From UBA1952 sp965200035 (GTDB lineage: Bacteria; Bacteroidota; Bacteroidia; Chitinophagales; Chitinophagaceae), in NCBI GenBank assembly GCA_965200035.1, contig OZ241334.1, positions 2,790,001 through 2,854,000 on the forward strand: a stretch of DNA of 64,000 nucleotides, read 5' to 3'. The notes under the pieces are model-generated. The model did not search any database. It was not told where the DNA came from and saw only the letters and a program-made list of their open reading frames with translations. Positions within the stretch are counted from its first letter, which is position 1. Each line of letters starts with the position of its first letter. A program made the translations under genes and the position numbers. This document shows positions 1 through 9,200 of the stretch, in pieces.

Positions 1-374
1 TCAACGAGATCATTAAAAACCGATGCTGTGCCGCCTGTATCAGCCCAATCAGGAAAGCAATGCAATACCTGGTCATTGGCGATGATCATAGGTTGATCGT
101 TGCCTTTATGCAATTCTGCAACCCCCAGCCCCGCAAAGCTGCCGTAGGGTGTAGCCCGGTAGCATGACCGGTTGAAATATTTCCAGACCGTATTACGGAT
201 ATTTAAGGGTTGGGAATCCAGGTCCCTGTATTCCAGGTCGCTTATGATCTGGTAGAAATCCTTGGATGAGCTCCTTATTGAAGCCTTAAGCTCCTCCCAG
301 CATTCTTCAGGCTGTTGATCGTAACTGAACTGTGGAACACGGTAAATAAAGGCCGGGTCAATCTGCATTTTCAT
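1..374 (-). CDS. LanB-like lantibiotic dehydratase, N-terminal part (runs off window)
   Basis: Reading leftwards from the ATG at 374, 124 codons stay open to the window edge. The N-terminus has the FxxRxPxxS-type opening of Lant_dehydr_N (IYRVPQFSYDQ), and residues about 71-90 read KYFNRSCYRATPYGSFAG, the family's R-x-TP-(F/Y)-G-x-FAG signature. LanB-type enzymes use glutamyl-tRNA to dehydrate Ser/Thr in a precursor peptide, in the cytoplasm. Bacteroidota such as Chitinophaga pinensis are known to carry class I lanthipeptide loci. The remaining roughly 600-900 residues, any cyclase and any precursor would lie to the left, outside this window. A stand-alone dehydratase of another RiPP type is possible. 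Confidence 0.8.
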   Translation of the reverse strand, partial: MKMQIDPAFIYRVPQFSYDQQPEECWEELKASIRSSSKDFYQIISDLEYRDLDSQPLNIRNTVWKYFNRSCYRATPYGSFAGLGVAELHKGNDQPMIIANDQVLHCFPDWADTGGTASVFNDLV

Positions 375-641
375 GATCCTATGAAAATGCAGAATATAGT
401 TGTCAGATGCAGATCTGTTATGCGAAAGACTAAAATAGCCGATGTAAATAATTCTTTGCCATCAAAATGATTAATACGGAGCTGCCTTGTTTGATATAAG
501 CTGCCGTTTTAAAACATGAATACCCTGTGAGAAAAACGGTTCCCTGATATTTTTTCATAATCTACGTTTGCACTCATTTTCGGAGAATTCATTATGTGGT
601 GAATGGCCGAATAAAAACTGATTCAAAATTTATGAACATAC

Positions 642-649
642 TATTTTTG
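642..649 (+). promoter_or_regulatory. Possible Bacteroidetes -7 box (TAnnTTTG)
   Basis: TATTTTTG fits the known Bacteroidetes -7 consensus TAnnTTTG and lies upstream of the hairpin and the surface-protein operon. A second match, TACGTTTG, sits near 563-570. No clear -33 TTTG is seen at ideal spacing. Confidence 0.35.
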
Positions 650-690
650 TACGGATAAAATAGAAAACTAATTAGCGTTTAGCTAAACCG

Positions 691-826
691 AGCTGTCGTC
701 GAAATCGTCGAAAATTTCCCTGAATACAGCAAGTTTGATGCTAAACGCCTGCTGGTACCTTTCGGGTACCGTGGGCGTTTTAGTGTTACTTGTATTCAGG
801 GCCCTTCGACGAGCCTCAACGACTTG
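691..826 (+). promoter_or_regulatory. Long imperfect stem-loop in the operon leader
   Basis: The left arm (GAGCTGTCGTCGAA, then CCCTGAATAC at 718-727, then AAACGCC at 743-749) pairs with a right arm (GGCGTTT at 774-780, GTATTCAGGG at 792-801, TTCGACGAGCCTC at about 804-816). The apex is GGTACC(754-759)/GGTACC(765-770). A competing pair exists between GCGTTTAGC (675-683) and GCTAAACGC (about 740-748). It may be a leader RNA switch or the relic of a small mobile repeat. Confidence 0.5.
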
Positions 827-912
827 TAACGCGGACACTCACGGTACCCGTTCTGCTTATAGCCGGTCTTCCCCTTAGTCATCAGTTTTCTTTTATCTCA
901 TATCTTTTTGCC

Positions 913-2424
913 TTGCGGCCAGCGTTCGTCTTTCTGTTTCTTACTGTACTGCTATCAGGCTTCCTGGCATTCCATGCGGATGCCCAAGAAGCTGAGCAGG
1001 TATATGTCAAAGGCCGGCGGTATCTGGATTTGAATATTCATGCGATTGACAAGTATGCAGCGAGACTTGAACGGACACAAAAGAACCTGTTGGGTAAGCT
1101 GAAACGAAAGGAACAGCGGCTGGAAAAACGGTTTTTACGAAAGGACTCTGTGCTCTATGCAAGGTATAAAGCAAGCAATACCATCAGCTATGATTCTATC
1201 TCAAAGCTGGCTGCTACGCCTCCCGATAGCGCTACGCTTGCCGCCCGGCTTTTCCACAGCGGCAATAAGACCATTGATACCCTGAAGCGGGTGTATGGCT
1301 TTGTGCAGTCCAAAGCATCTTCACTCACCTCAGCGGCAGGCAGTACAGCAGGCGCCGCAGGCTTGGAAGGGTACAGCGGCCAGCTGAGCAGTCTGCAGGG
1401 CCGCCTTTCCTACGATCAGTACCTCAGCGAGCTAACTAACCAGCGAACTACAAATCTGGAAAGCATCGCAGGCAATGACCCCACCGTCACCGGGATGCAG
1501 AAGCAGCTCTACTATGCGAAGAGCAAAATAGCGGAGTGGAAGAAGATCGCCGATGAGCCCACGAAAGCCGAAGAGCTGGCGCTGGAATACCTGCAGGGCA
1601 CCAAAGGCTTCAGCCTGAACAATATCGCAGAAGGCGGCGTGGGCAGCGGCGCTACCACAGGCAGTGGCGGCCTGAATGCCGATGATTTAGAAAAACTAGG
1701 CTACCAGACCAAAAGACAGGTGATGGCAGGACTGCAGCAGAAGTATGGCAGCAGCCTGGGCAGTATGCAGACGAACCTGACCAAAGAAGTGAGCGACTGG
1801 CAGGACAAAGCTCAAAGCCTGTCTGCTCAGGTAAAGGAAACGAAGCAGAGCCTGCAGGGGTTGCGGCATACAGAAAAGCCGAAGTTCAGGATCAACCCGA
1901 TGCGCGGGCTGCCCTTCTGGAAAAGAATAGAGAAGCAGTATGGGTTCAATACGACAAGAGCTGCTGCCAATCCCGACGGCTCACCCCGTCCGGCGATGCT
2001 TTCACTATCAGCAGGAGCAGCTTACCGGCAGACGCCGAAGCTGAGCGCAGGTGTGGCGCTGGCAGGCGATATGGGGCTTGGACAGAACTGGTCACAGATC
2101 AGGTTCAGCTTTGAGGGATTAACAGCAAGAAGCTTTGTGACCTGGCAGTGGCAGTATGGCATTGGTGCTTATGGTGGCTATGAACGCACGTGGAAGCAGG
2201 CAGCCTTTCAAGCGAATCCGGAGAACAACGCTCCATCCCTTACCCCATCTGTGCACAACCGGGAAGGCTATAGCGAGGCGGTGTTGTTGGGCCTGACCAA
2301 GAGTTACAAGGTCAACTCGAAATGGAACGGGCAGATACAATTGCTCTACGATATATGGTGGCAGGAAAAAGCCCTGCGATCACCCATTGTTTTAAGATTT
2401 ATTACAATAAGCAATAATTATTGA
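913..2424 (+). CDS. Secreted coiled-coil / beta-rich envelope protein, first gene of RHS operon
   Basis: I do not recognise the family. The open frame extends back to a TTG at 790, which lies inside the leader hairpin, and no ATG is present. A TTG at 913 gives a clean signal peptide (MRPAFVFLFLTVLLSGFLAF, cleavage after HADA), so I choose it. After the signal come a charged helical or coiled-coil stretch (RLERTQKNLLGKLKRK), a Gly/Ser-rich middle, and a C-terminal third of alternating hydrophobic and aromatic strands (SLSAGAAYRQ, FVTWQWQYGIGAYGGYE) suggestive of a small outer-membrane barrel. The stop overlaps the region where the next gene begins, so co-transcription is likely. By position it may help surface display of the two following YD/RHS proteins; that is inference. 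Confidence 0.55.
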   Translation: MRPAFVFLFLTVLLSGFLAFHADAQEAEQVYVKGRRYLDLNIHAIDKYAARLERTQKNLLGKLKRKEQRLEKRFLRKDSVLYARYKASNTISYDSISKLAATPPDSATLAARLFHSGNKTIDTLKRVYGFVQSKASSLTSAAGSTAGAAGLEGYSGQLSSLQGRLSYDQYLSELTNQRTTNLESIAGNDPTVTGMQKQLYYAKSKIAEWKKIADEPTKAEELALEYLQGTKGFSLNNIAEGGVGSGATTGSGGLNADDLEKLGYQTKRQVMAGLQQKYGSSLGSMQTNLTKEVSDWQDKAQSLSAQVKETKQSLQGLRHTEKPKFRINPMRGLPFWKRIEKQYGFNTTRAAANPDGSPRPAMLSLSAGAAYRQTPKLSAGVALAGDMGLGQNWSQIRFSFEGLTARSFVTWQWQYGIGAYGGYERTWKQAAFQANPENNAPSLTPSVHNREGYSEAVLLGLTKSYKVNSKWNGQIQLLYDIWWQEKALRSPIVLRFITISNNY

Positions 2425-2441
2425 AATATTACAAAAATAAC

Positions 2442-5400
2442 ATGAAAAGTAAACCTCGTTTTTCATTCCTTTTTTATATAAGGATAGCTAAAGTATTGGT
2501 TCTGAGCGCTGGCTGGATACCGGTCAGCGCACAAAATATCTCACTTGCAAGCCACCAGCTGCCGCAAAACTATGCTCTTCCCACACCGGAGGCAGCAGGC
2601 GTAACCAAGGTTGCTGATATTCCGGTAACCCTTGGTACAGGTCAGGCCAATGTCAGTATCCCTCTTTATACCATCACTTCCGGTAAACTTTCATTGCCGA
2701 TTTCATTAGATTATGATGCTTCGGGAATCCGGGTAGAGCAAGAAGCAAGCGATGTTGGTTTAGGGTGGACGCTGAATGCAGGTGGCGCCATTACCAGAGC
2801 CGTCAGGGATAAGGATGATTATCAGACCACAGCTAATTATCATCAAATTGGTGGCGACCTTTGGAATGATGTGGTGCCCAACGGCACCTATCCAACGATG
2901 CAGCAATACGATATCGCCTATAGGGTAGCAACTGTTTCTCTTGCTGATGCCATTCCGGACCTTTACACATACCGAATTGCCGGATTGTCAGGAAAGTTTG
3001 TAAACCTCGGCACTGCTGACGGGATCAGGCAAATCCCTAAAAAGAATATTGCTATTAACGGGGGCTATAAAAGCTGGAACCTGACAGATGGTAATGGTAG
3101 CCTTTACCAGTTCGGTGATGAAAACAACGATAGCTATTATGAAACCAATAACCTGCGTACGTTTCAATCCAGCAATAGTGGAAATTCAGATGGTGCGCAA
3201 AGTATCCGTACTGCCTGGTATGTCAGGCAAATTAAAGATAAGGACAACACAGCTACAATTGATTTCCAGTATGATAAAACTTATGTAGAATATAATAACG
3301 GGCGGACCAGATCTCAAATCTATGAGGTTGGAACGCTGGACTATTTTACGGTAGCCAATCTTTTGGATGCTGCAGAATCCCGCACCAGTCAACGGATTAA
3401 CTCTGTCGTGGTAAAGAAAATCACCTTTAATAACGGCTCAGTTGAGTTTCTTAATTCGATGAATAACAGACAAGACCAGTGGTCTGACCCTGCCCACCCC
3501 ATGCAACCAAGACTGGAGGCTGTATTAGTTAAAAACAATAAGGGCGAGACCATTCGGGAAATCGATTTCGGCTACAGCTATTTTACCGCAGCGAATGCGC
3601 AAAATCCTACCTACACTGACAAGCGGCTTAAGTTGGATGCCATTTATATTATAAACGGAACTGCACCGGCTGAGAAATATGCATTTACCTACAGCACGAT
3701 TGCGCCACCAAGCAAAAATTCTTATGCAGTTGATCATTGGGGTTACTACAACGGGCATGATGAGAATAATACACTGATACCGAGATATGGATATCTGAAT
3801 CCGGATTTTTCAACAAATAGTACACCGGACTTTTTAACCTGTCCATCATCGGCCATGATGTTTAATGGTGCTTATAAAGAAACTGATCCTAATTATGTAA
3901 AGGCAGGCAGTTTAACCGAAATTCAGTATCCTACCAGCGGCAGAGTTAAATTTAATTACGAATGCCATACAGTTAATCAAAGCGAATACATATATGACTA
4001 TACGTATATTAATAAACCGCCAAATTTCGTTGTGAAGACAAGTGCAACGTCATTTCAGTCGCCAGATGGTACCGTGTCTTACAATGCGGGTAATACAGGT
4101 CCGGTATCAAGCTATTATTTCTTTACTATTCCAAACAATTCGCTGACGGCAGGTGGTGTAAAGGCCAAGTTTGCATCCTACGCTAGTTGGCCATCCAATG
4201 CTGCATCAACCGTGATAACCCACGCCAATACTCATACCAGTTTAGCTAAGAAGAACAGCTCAGGTGGGTATGACGATGTAAAGTCGTTTATCTATGCGGA
4301 TGCCAATATGCCGATGCCGGCTGAAGACTGCCAAGATAATATCATTTTGCCACCTGGTGATTACAGGGTTATAGCACAGACAGGTGGAATCGGGTTTCAG
4401 ATCAAGTCTTATATCACGGTATTGATTCCAAAAACGATCTATGCATCTTCAACGATCAAAAATGTGGGGGGATTACGCATCAAAGATATCACTTATGCAG
4501 ATCCTATCAGTAACGGAAGCAGGTACATTCATTATAGTTATGCAAACCCCCAGGATCCGGTGAAGACAAGTGGTTATACTTTTGCGCCTATTACGCGTAA
4601 TTCTTACATGAAGAGTTGCAATCTATTTTACGGGGATAGATCGCATGCGCCGAGCTGCTGGTATTATCCCTCAAACAATACGCAAGCAGTGCAAATTCCC
4701 TGCTGTTATTTAAAGGGCGACGGTTTGGTTCTTTCTTCGACCACAAATGTAGATTTCGGGGATGGTGCCAATGTGAATTATGAGTATGTAACTGTGACAG
4801 AAGGGAATGGTGAGAATGGAAAAACATTGCAGCAGTTCAGCAGAGCCCCTGGTATACATCTTAGTTATTTGGATGGGTTGCCGCTGCACACCTGGACCTA
4901 TAGTGCATCTAACACTTTGGTTCAGGAAACGGCCAATGAATATACGGCCCAGCCTGGCACTGAAGAGCATTATGGATTTAAGATACTTGCAAAAGGAAAT
5001 CACCCGTGTGCTGAAGCCCCGAACACAACCAATCCGAACTTATCACCTGGTGCTGGCTTCCTGCTTGGCTATGAATGGCAACCCATCCGCATGCGCTCAG
5101 AATGGATACCTCTGACCAAAACCACCACTACCCAGTATTTTGATGCTGCGCCACCTTTAATCCAGACCGAGACTTACACCTACAACCCGCTCAACCTGGA
5201 GGTAGCCAAAATAGAGCACAGCACTTCCGACAATCGCACCACTGCCCAGTATTTTAAATACCCTGTGGATTATACCTCTCCTCCTTCCTCCTTGCCTAGC
5301 AATGAACTTAAAGCTGTCCTGACCCTTAAAAACCAGCATGCTCACAGCCAAGTTGTCGAAAAATATAGCTCGGTCATATCTCCTAACAGCGGTGAGCAGG

Positions 5401-6251
5401 TGACTGAGGGTTCTTATGTCGGCTTCTCGCCCATACCATCCTCCCTGGTCACGGAGCAGACTCCTGAAGGACCGGTCAGCCATTATACAGCTGCTCAGGC
5501 GGATAACATTTTTACTACAGAATCTGCCAGCTCGTTGTCAGGCTTTCAGCCCAGCTATGTAGCCAACAATGGCGGCAATACAAATATTGCTAAAGACCCG
5601 GCCTACAAGCTTCAGTATTCTGTGCTCAAGTATGACACGCGGCTAAACCCGCTGGAAACAAAAAATGAGCATGGTGTCAAAAGCGCGCTGCTCTGGATGT
5701 ACAACAGCGAACTCCTAAGCGCAGAAACAGTCAATGCAGGCCAGGACCAGATTGCATTCACCTCTTTCGAAGACGCTTCCAACGGCGGCAACTGGACCTA
5801 CAACGCCTCTGCTATCACAACCTCCGATAAACTGACAGGCTCAGTAAGCTATAACCTGAGTGCCGGCTCTTTGTCCAGCAGCAGTCTGCCGGCCGGCGAC
5901 TACGTTATATCCTATTGGCGCAAAGGCGGTTCAAGCACGGTCAATGGCAGTGCGCCTACCTTCGCCGGGCAATCTGCAGGCGGCTGGACTTACTTCGAAC
6001 ACCACCTAAATAACCCGTCATCATTAAGTATTAATGGCAGCGGTCTCGTTGACGAGGTAAGACTTTACCCCTCGGGGGCAACGATGAAAACCTGGTGCCA
6101 TGCCCCGCTCGTCGGCATCAGCAGTATCTGCGATGAGAATAACCATATCCAGTACTATGAGTATGATGAAATGGGCCGTCTTTCCGTGATAAGAAATCAG
6201 GATGGAAATATTGTGAAGAAACTCGAATATGGAGTCCAGCAGGCCGACTAA
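2442..6251 (+). CDS. Secreted SpvB/YD-like protein, RHS partner
   Basis: About 1,269 residues from the ATG at 2442; a TTG at 2421 overlaps the upstream stop. A signal peptide ends near PVSAQ. The segment LPTPEAAGVTKVADIPVTLG followed by NVSIPLYTITSGKLSLPISL and VGLGWTLNAGG is the N-terminal pattern of SpvB/RHS-associated secreted proteins of Bacteroidota. A jelly-roll-like module (LPAGDYVISYWRKGG) lies late in the protein. The C-terminus carries one YD repeat (YYEYDEMGRLSVIRNQDG). It is directly upstream of the RHS toxin, as the two halves often are in this phylum. Probable role: part of the shell or delivery scaffold; that is inference. It has no toxin tip of its own. Confidence 0.75.
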   Translation: MKSKPRFSFLFYIRIAKVLVLSAGWIPVSAQNISLASHQLPQNYALPTPEAAGVTKVADIPVTLGTGQANVSIPLYTITSGKLSLPISLDYDASGIRVEQEASDVGLGWTLNAGGAITRAVRDKDDYQTTANYHQIGGDLWNDVVPNGTYPTMQQYDIAYRVATVSLADAIPDLYTYRIAGLSGKFVNLGTADGIRQIPKKNIAINGGYKSWNLTDGNGSLYQFGDENNDSYYETNNLRTFQSSNSGNSDGAQSIRTAWYVRQIKDKDNTATIDFQYDKTYVEYNNGRTRSQIYEVGTLDYFTVANLLDAAESRTSQRINSVVVKKITFNNGSVEFLNSMNNRQDQWSDPAHPMQPRLEAVLVKNNKGETIREIDFGYSYFTAANAQNPTYTDKRLKLDAIYIINGTAPAEKYAFTYSTIAPPSKNSYAVDHWGYYNGHDENNTLIPRYGYLNPDFSTNSTPDFLTCPSSAMMFNGAYKETDPNYVKAGSLTEIQYPTSGRVKFNYECHTVNQSEYIYDYTYINKPPNFVVKTSATSFQSPDGTVSYNAGNTGPVSSYYFFTIPNNSLTAGGVKAKFASYASWPSNAASTVITHANTHTSLAKKNSSGGYDDVKSFIYADANMPMPAEDCQDNIILPPGDYRVIAQTGGIGFQIKSYITVLIPKTIYASSTIKNVGGLRIKDITYADPISNGSRYIHYSYANPQDPVKTSGYTFAPITRNSYMKSCNLFYGDRSHAPSCWYYPSNNTQAVQIPCCYLKGDGLVLSSTTNVDFGDGANVNYEYVTVTEGNGENGKTLQQFSRAPGIHLSYLDGLPLHTWTYSASNTLVQETANEYTAQPGTEEHYGFKILAKGNHPCAEAPNTTNPNLSPGAGFLLGYEWQPIRMRSEWIPLTKTTTTQYFDAAPPLIQTETYTYNPLNLEVAKIEHSTSDNRTTAQYFKYPVDYTSPPSSLPSNELKAVLTLKNQHAHSQVVEKYSSVISPNSGEQVTEGSYVGFSPIPSSLVTEQTPEGPVSHYTAAQADNIFTTESASSLSGFQPSYVANNGGNTNIAKDPAYKLQYSVLKYDTRLNPLETKNEHGVKSALLWMYNSELLSAETVNAGQDQIAFTSFEDASNGGNWTYNASAITTSDKLTGSVSYNLSAGSLSSSSLPAGDYVISYWRKGGSSTVNGSAPTFAGQSAGGWTYFEHHLNNPSSLSINGSGLVDEVRLYPSGATMKTWCHAPLVGISSICDENNHIQYYEYDEMGRLSVIRNQDGNIVKKLEYGVQQAD

Positions 6252-6297
6252 GAATCCGTTTTCCCCTCTTTTAAACTATTCAAACACCACTTCTGCC

Positions 6298-9200
6298 ATG
6301 AAGTATTTTAAGTTATTTTCACTGATCGCTCTGCTGGGTATAACCGTCCCGGCTTATGCCCAGGTAGAAAATTCACCTAAGCCCGGCGCACCGGCACCGG
6401 CACCCGTAACCATTTTTCCGGATCTGGTCAACTATAACCTTCCTACAGCTAACCGCAACTTTGTCCGGTCTATTATACCGTCAAAGCCAGTCACCAATTC
6501 TTCCCAGGTGTCGCTGGGTAGCCAGACTGCGGGGCCCTGTGTTATATCAGCCCAATATTTTGATGGCCTGGGCCGCCCTTCGCAGGAGGTAGCGCGCTCA
6601 GCGGCCGGCAACAATGTGAACAGCGACATAATAACCGTTCACACCTACGACAATCTGGGCCGGGAGACCAACCGGTATCTGCCTTATTCGGTTGCCGACC
6701 AGTATGCCCTCGTCCACGGCAGGCTGAGGACCGATCCTCTGAATGCCCTGTCCGGCCAGTACCAGAGCCTATACCCTGGCGACCAGCCTTACAGCACCAC
6801 AGAATACGACGGTTCACCTCTTAACAGGGTGACCAGAACCTGGGCGCCCGGCGCATCCTGGATAGGGGCCGACCATGCAGAGACTTATGTGCAGCGCACT
6901 AATACTGCTGATGAGGACGTTCGCCTCTGGACTATTGGTGCTGGGGCTGCAGACATGCCCTACTCATCCCGTGCTTATAATGCGGGTGAGCTACACGCCA
7001 ATGTATTTTACGATGAGGAAAATAAATACGTTGTTGAATATAAAGACAAACAGGGACGCACGGTACTCAAAAAGTCTTTCCTGGAATCTATTCAGAATGG
7101 AGGACCGCATCTGCAATTTGCCTGCACTTATTTCGTTTATGATGATCTGAGCAGGCTTCGGTTTGTCATTACCCCGCAGGCTGTACATGCTGTTTGCAAC
7201 AGTGGATGGAGCCTTGCTTCTGCTGCCGGACTTTGCTACCGCTACAGCTATGATGGCCGCGGACGGGTAATCCAAAAGCAATTGCCTGACAAAGAAACGG
7301 AATACCTGATCTATGATGCTCATGACCGGCTGGTGCTTACACAGGATGGCAACATGCGCAGCGGCGGTCAGAGCAATTGGCTTTTTACCACCTATGATGC
7401 CCGCAGCCGCCCACTCACCACAGGCTTATACACCGACCCCCTGCAGCGTTCGCCTCTGCAGCTGCAAAGCGAGATTGAATCAACAAATGGTTCTTACACG
7501 ACCAATGATCTGCTCTACTTTCTGAAAAATACTGACCTCATCGGTGCATACCCGAATACCCGCATAGCTGACGCTGAAGCCTATACCTACACTTATTATG
7601 ATGATTACAGCCACGCCTCCGGCGCTATTTTCAACAGCAGCTTCAACAGTATGCTCACAGGCAACAGCGCCTACTGTAGTATGCCAGGCTCCTCGGCTCA
7701 AACCCGGGGACTGGTGACCGGCACATTGGTAAAGGTGATGGATCAGCCAAGCACCAATAGCTGGATAACTACCACAAACTTCTATGATGATAAAGGGCAA
7801 CTGATACAGCAGCAGGCCGGTAATGTTGTGGGCGGGTTGGATATAACCACTTGTCAGTACGACTTCCAGGGCACCCTTGCCAGCAGTGTGCTGCATCATA
7901 CTACTTCCCTGGAGCTGCCTCCCTATAACGTTACCAATATCGTAAAGAAGTTTACCAAAAATTACTATACCGGTAAGATCACTGCGGAGGATCAGGACAT
8001 TAATGGCATAGGCTTCCGGAATATATCCAGTACCACCTTTGATGCGTTTGGAAGGGCAATTAATAAACAGCTTGGCGCAATTGCCAATAACGTCTATAAT
8101 TACAATGTCCGGGGCTGGCTGACAGGCATCAACCAAAGCGGCATTGAGAACTACGGCTCAAACGAGTTTTTTCATGAGCGTTTAAGCTACGACAGGGGAT
8201 TTAGCCAGCCACGTTATGATGCAGGGATTTCGGGCATCGAATGGCGTGGGCATGGCAGCCTTTCGCCACGGCGCTATTACGGCTATAGCTATGACCCGGC
8301 TGAGCGGCTTACCGATGCCTGGTTCGGGGAATGGAACCCGGGAGATATAGGCTGGAACAGGAATAAGAATGACTATGGGGTGTCGTCGATCCGCTATGAC
8401 GCTAACGGCAACATCAGCCAGATGTATCAGCGCGGGCCGGGCCTGGATGCAAACGGGCATGCGGTGCCGGTGGACATGGATCAGATGCATTACACCTATG
8501 CCCCGTTATCCAACAGGCTCATGAGTGTGAGCGAGGCTGATAACAGCATCGTGACTACGGCACCGGACTTCAGGGATGGCAATACGAACGGGGACGATTA
8601 TGATTATGACGCCAATGGCAACCTGACCATTGACCGCAACAAGGGAATTACCACTCCCATCGTCTATAGCCTGCTCAATAAGCCGGTGCATATTGAAGTG
8701 CAGAATAAGGGCAGTGTGGATTATACCTATGATGCATTGGGCAACCTGCTGCGCTCAACCGTTTCGGAAACCGGGCACCAGACCAAAACGACGGACTACT
8801 GCGGCCCGGTAGTTTATGAAAACAGGAAGCAAAAGTACATTCTGCATAGTGAAGGGCGCTGCCGGCCAGACCCGGCTGCCGCTGCCGGCACCACAGCCTA
8901 CCTGTACGATTATTTTGTGAAAGACCATCTGGGCAATGTGCGCACGGTAATCGGCGCAAAGGAAACCAGCGGGCTGGAAGAGCTGGTTTACCAGACAGGG
9001 CTGGAGGTAGCGCATGCCTACGCGGACGGGCTGCTGTGGACGCATCTAGATGATGTACGGGCCGATAAGCCGGATGCCACACCGGGTGATGTAAAGGCGG
9101 CTCTTCTTGATGGCAGCGACCCTGCAAGACGCATCGGCACAGCTATTATGATCAAGGTAATGCCTGGCGACAAATTCAGGGTTTCTGCCGATAGCTGGTA

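Larger units (their letters stand above)
375..912. other. Divergent intergenic region with promoter-like box and hairpin
   Basis: This stretch separates the leftward LanB-like gene from the rightward operon. It holds a promoter-like TATTTTTG (642-649), a palindrome GTTTAGCTAAAC (677-688) and the long imperfect hairpin listed separately. A 42-codon leftward frame (430-558) just before lanB has no double-glycine leader and one Cys, so I do not call it a precursor peptide. Confidence 0.6.

Noticed and set aside
7480..8136. 218-codon antisense frame within the RHS gene
   Set aside because: Exact shadow of a strongly coding YD-repeat region; no start context and no recognisable domain.
8675..9127. 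150-codon antisense frame in the RHS gene
   Set aside because: Antisense of the RHS shell; Pro/Arg/His-rich shadow composition.
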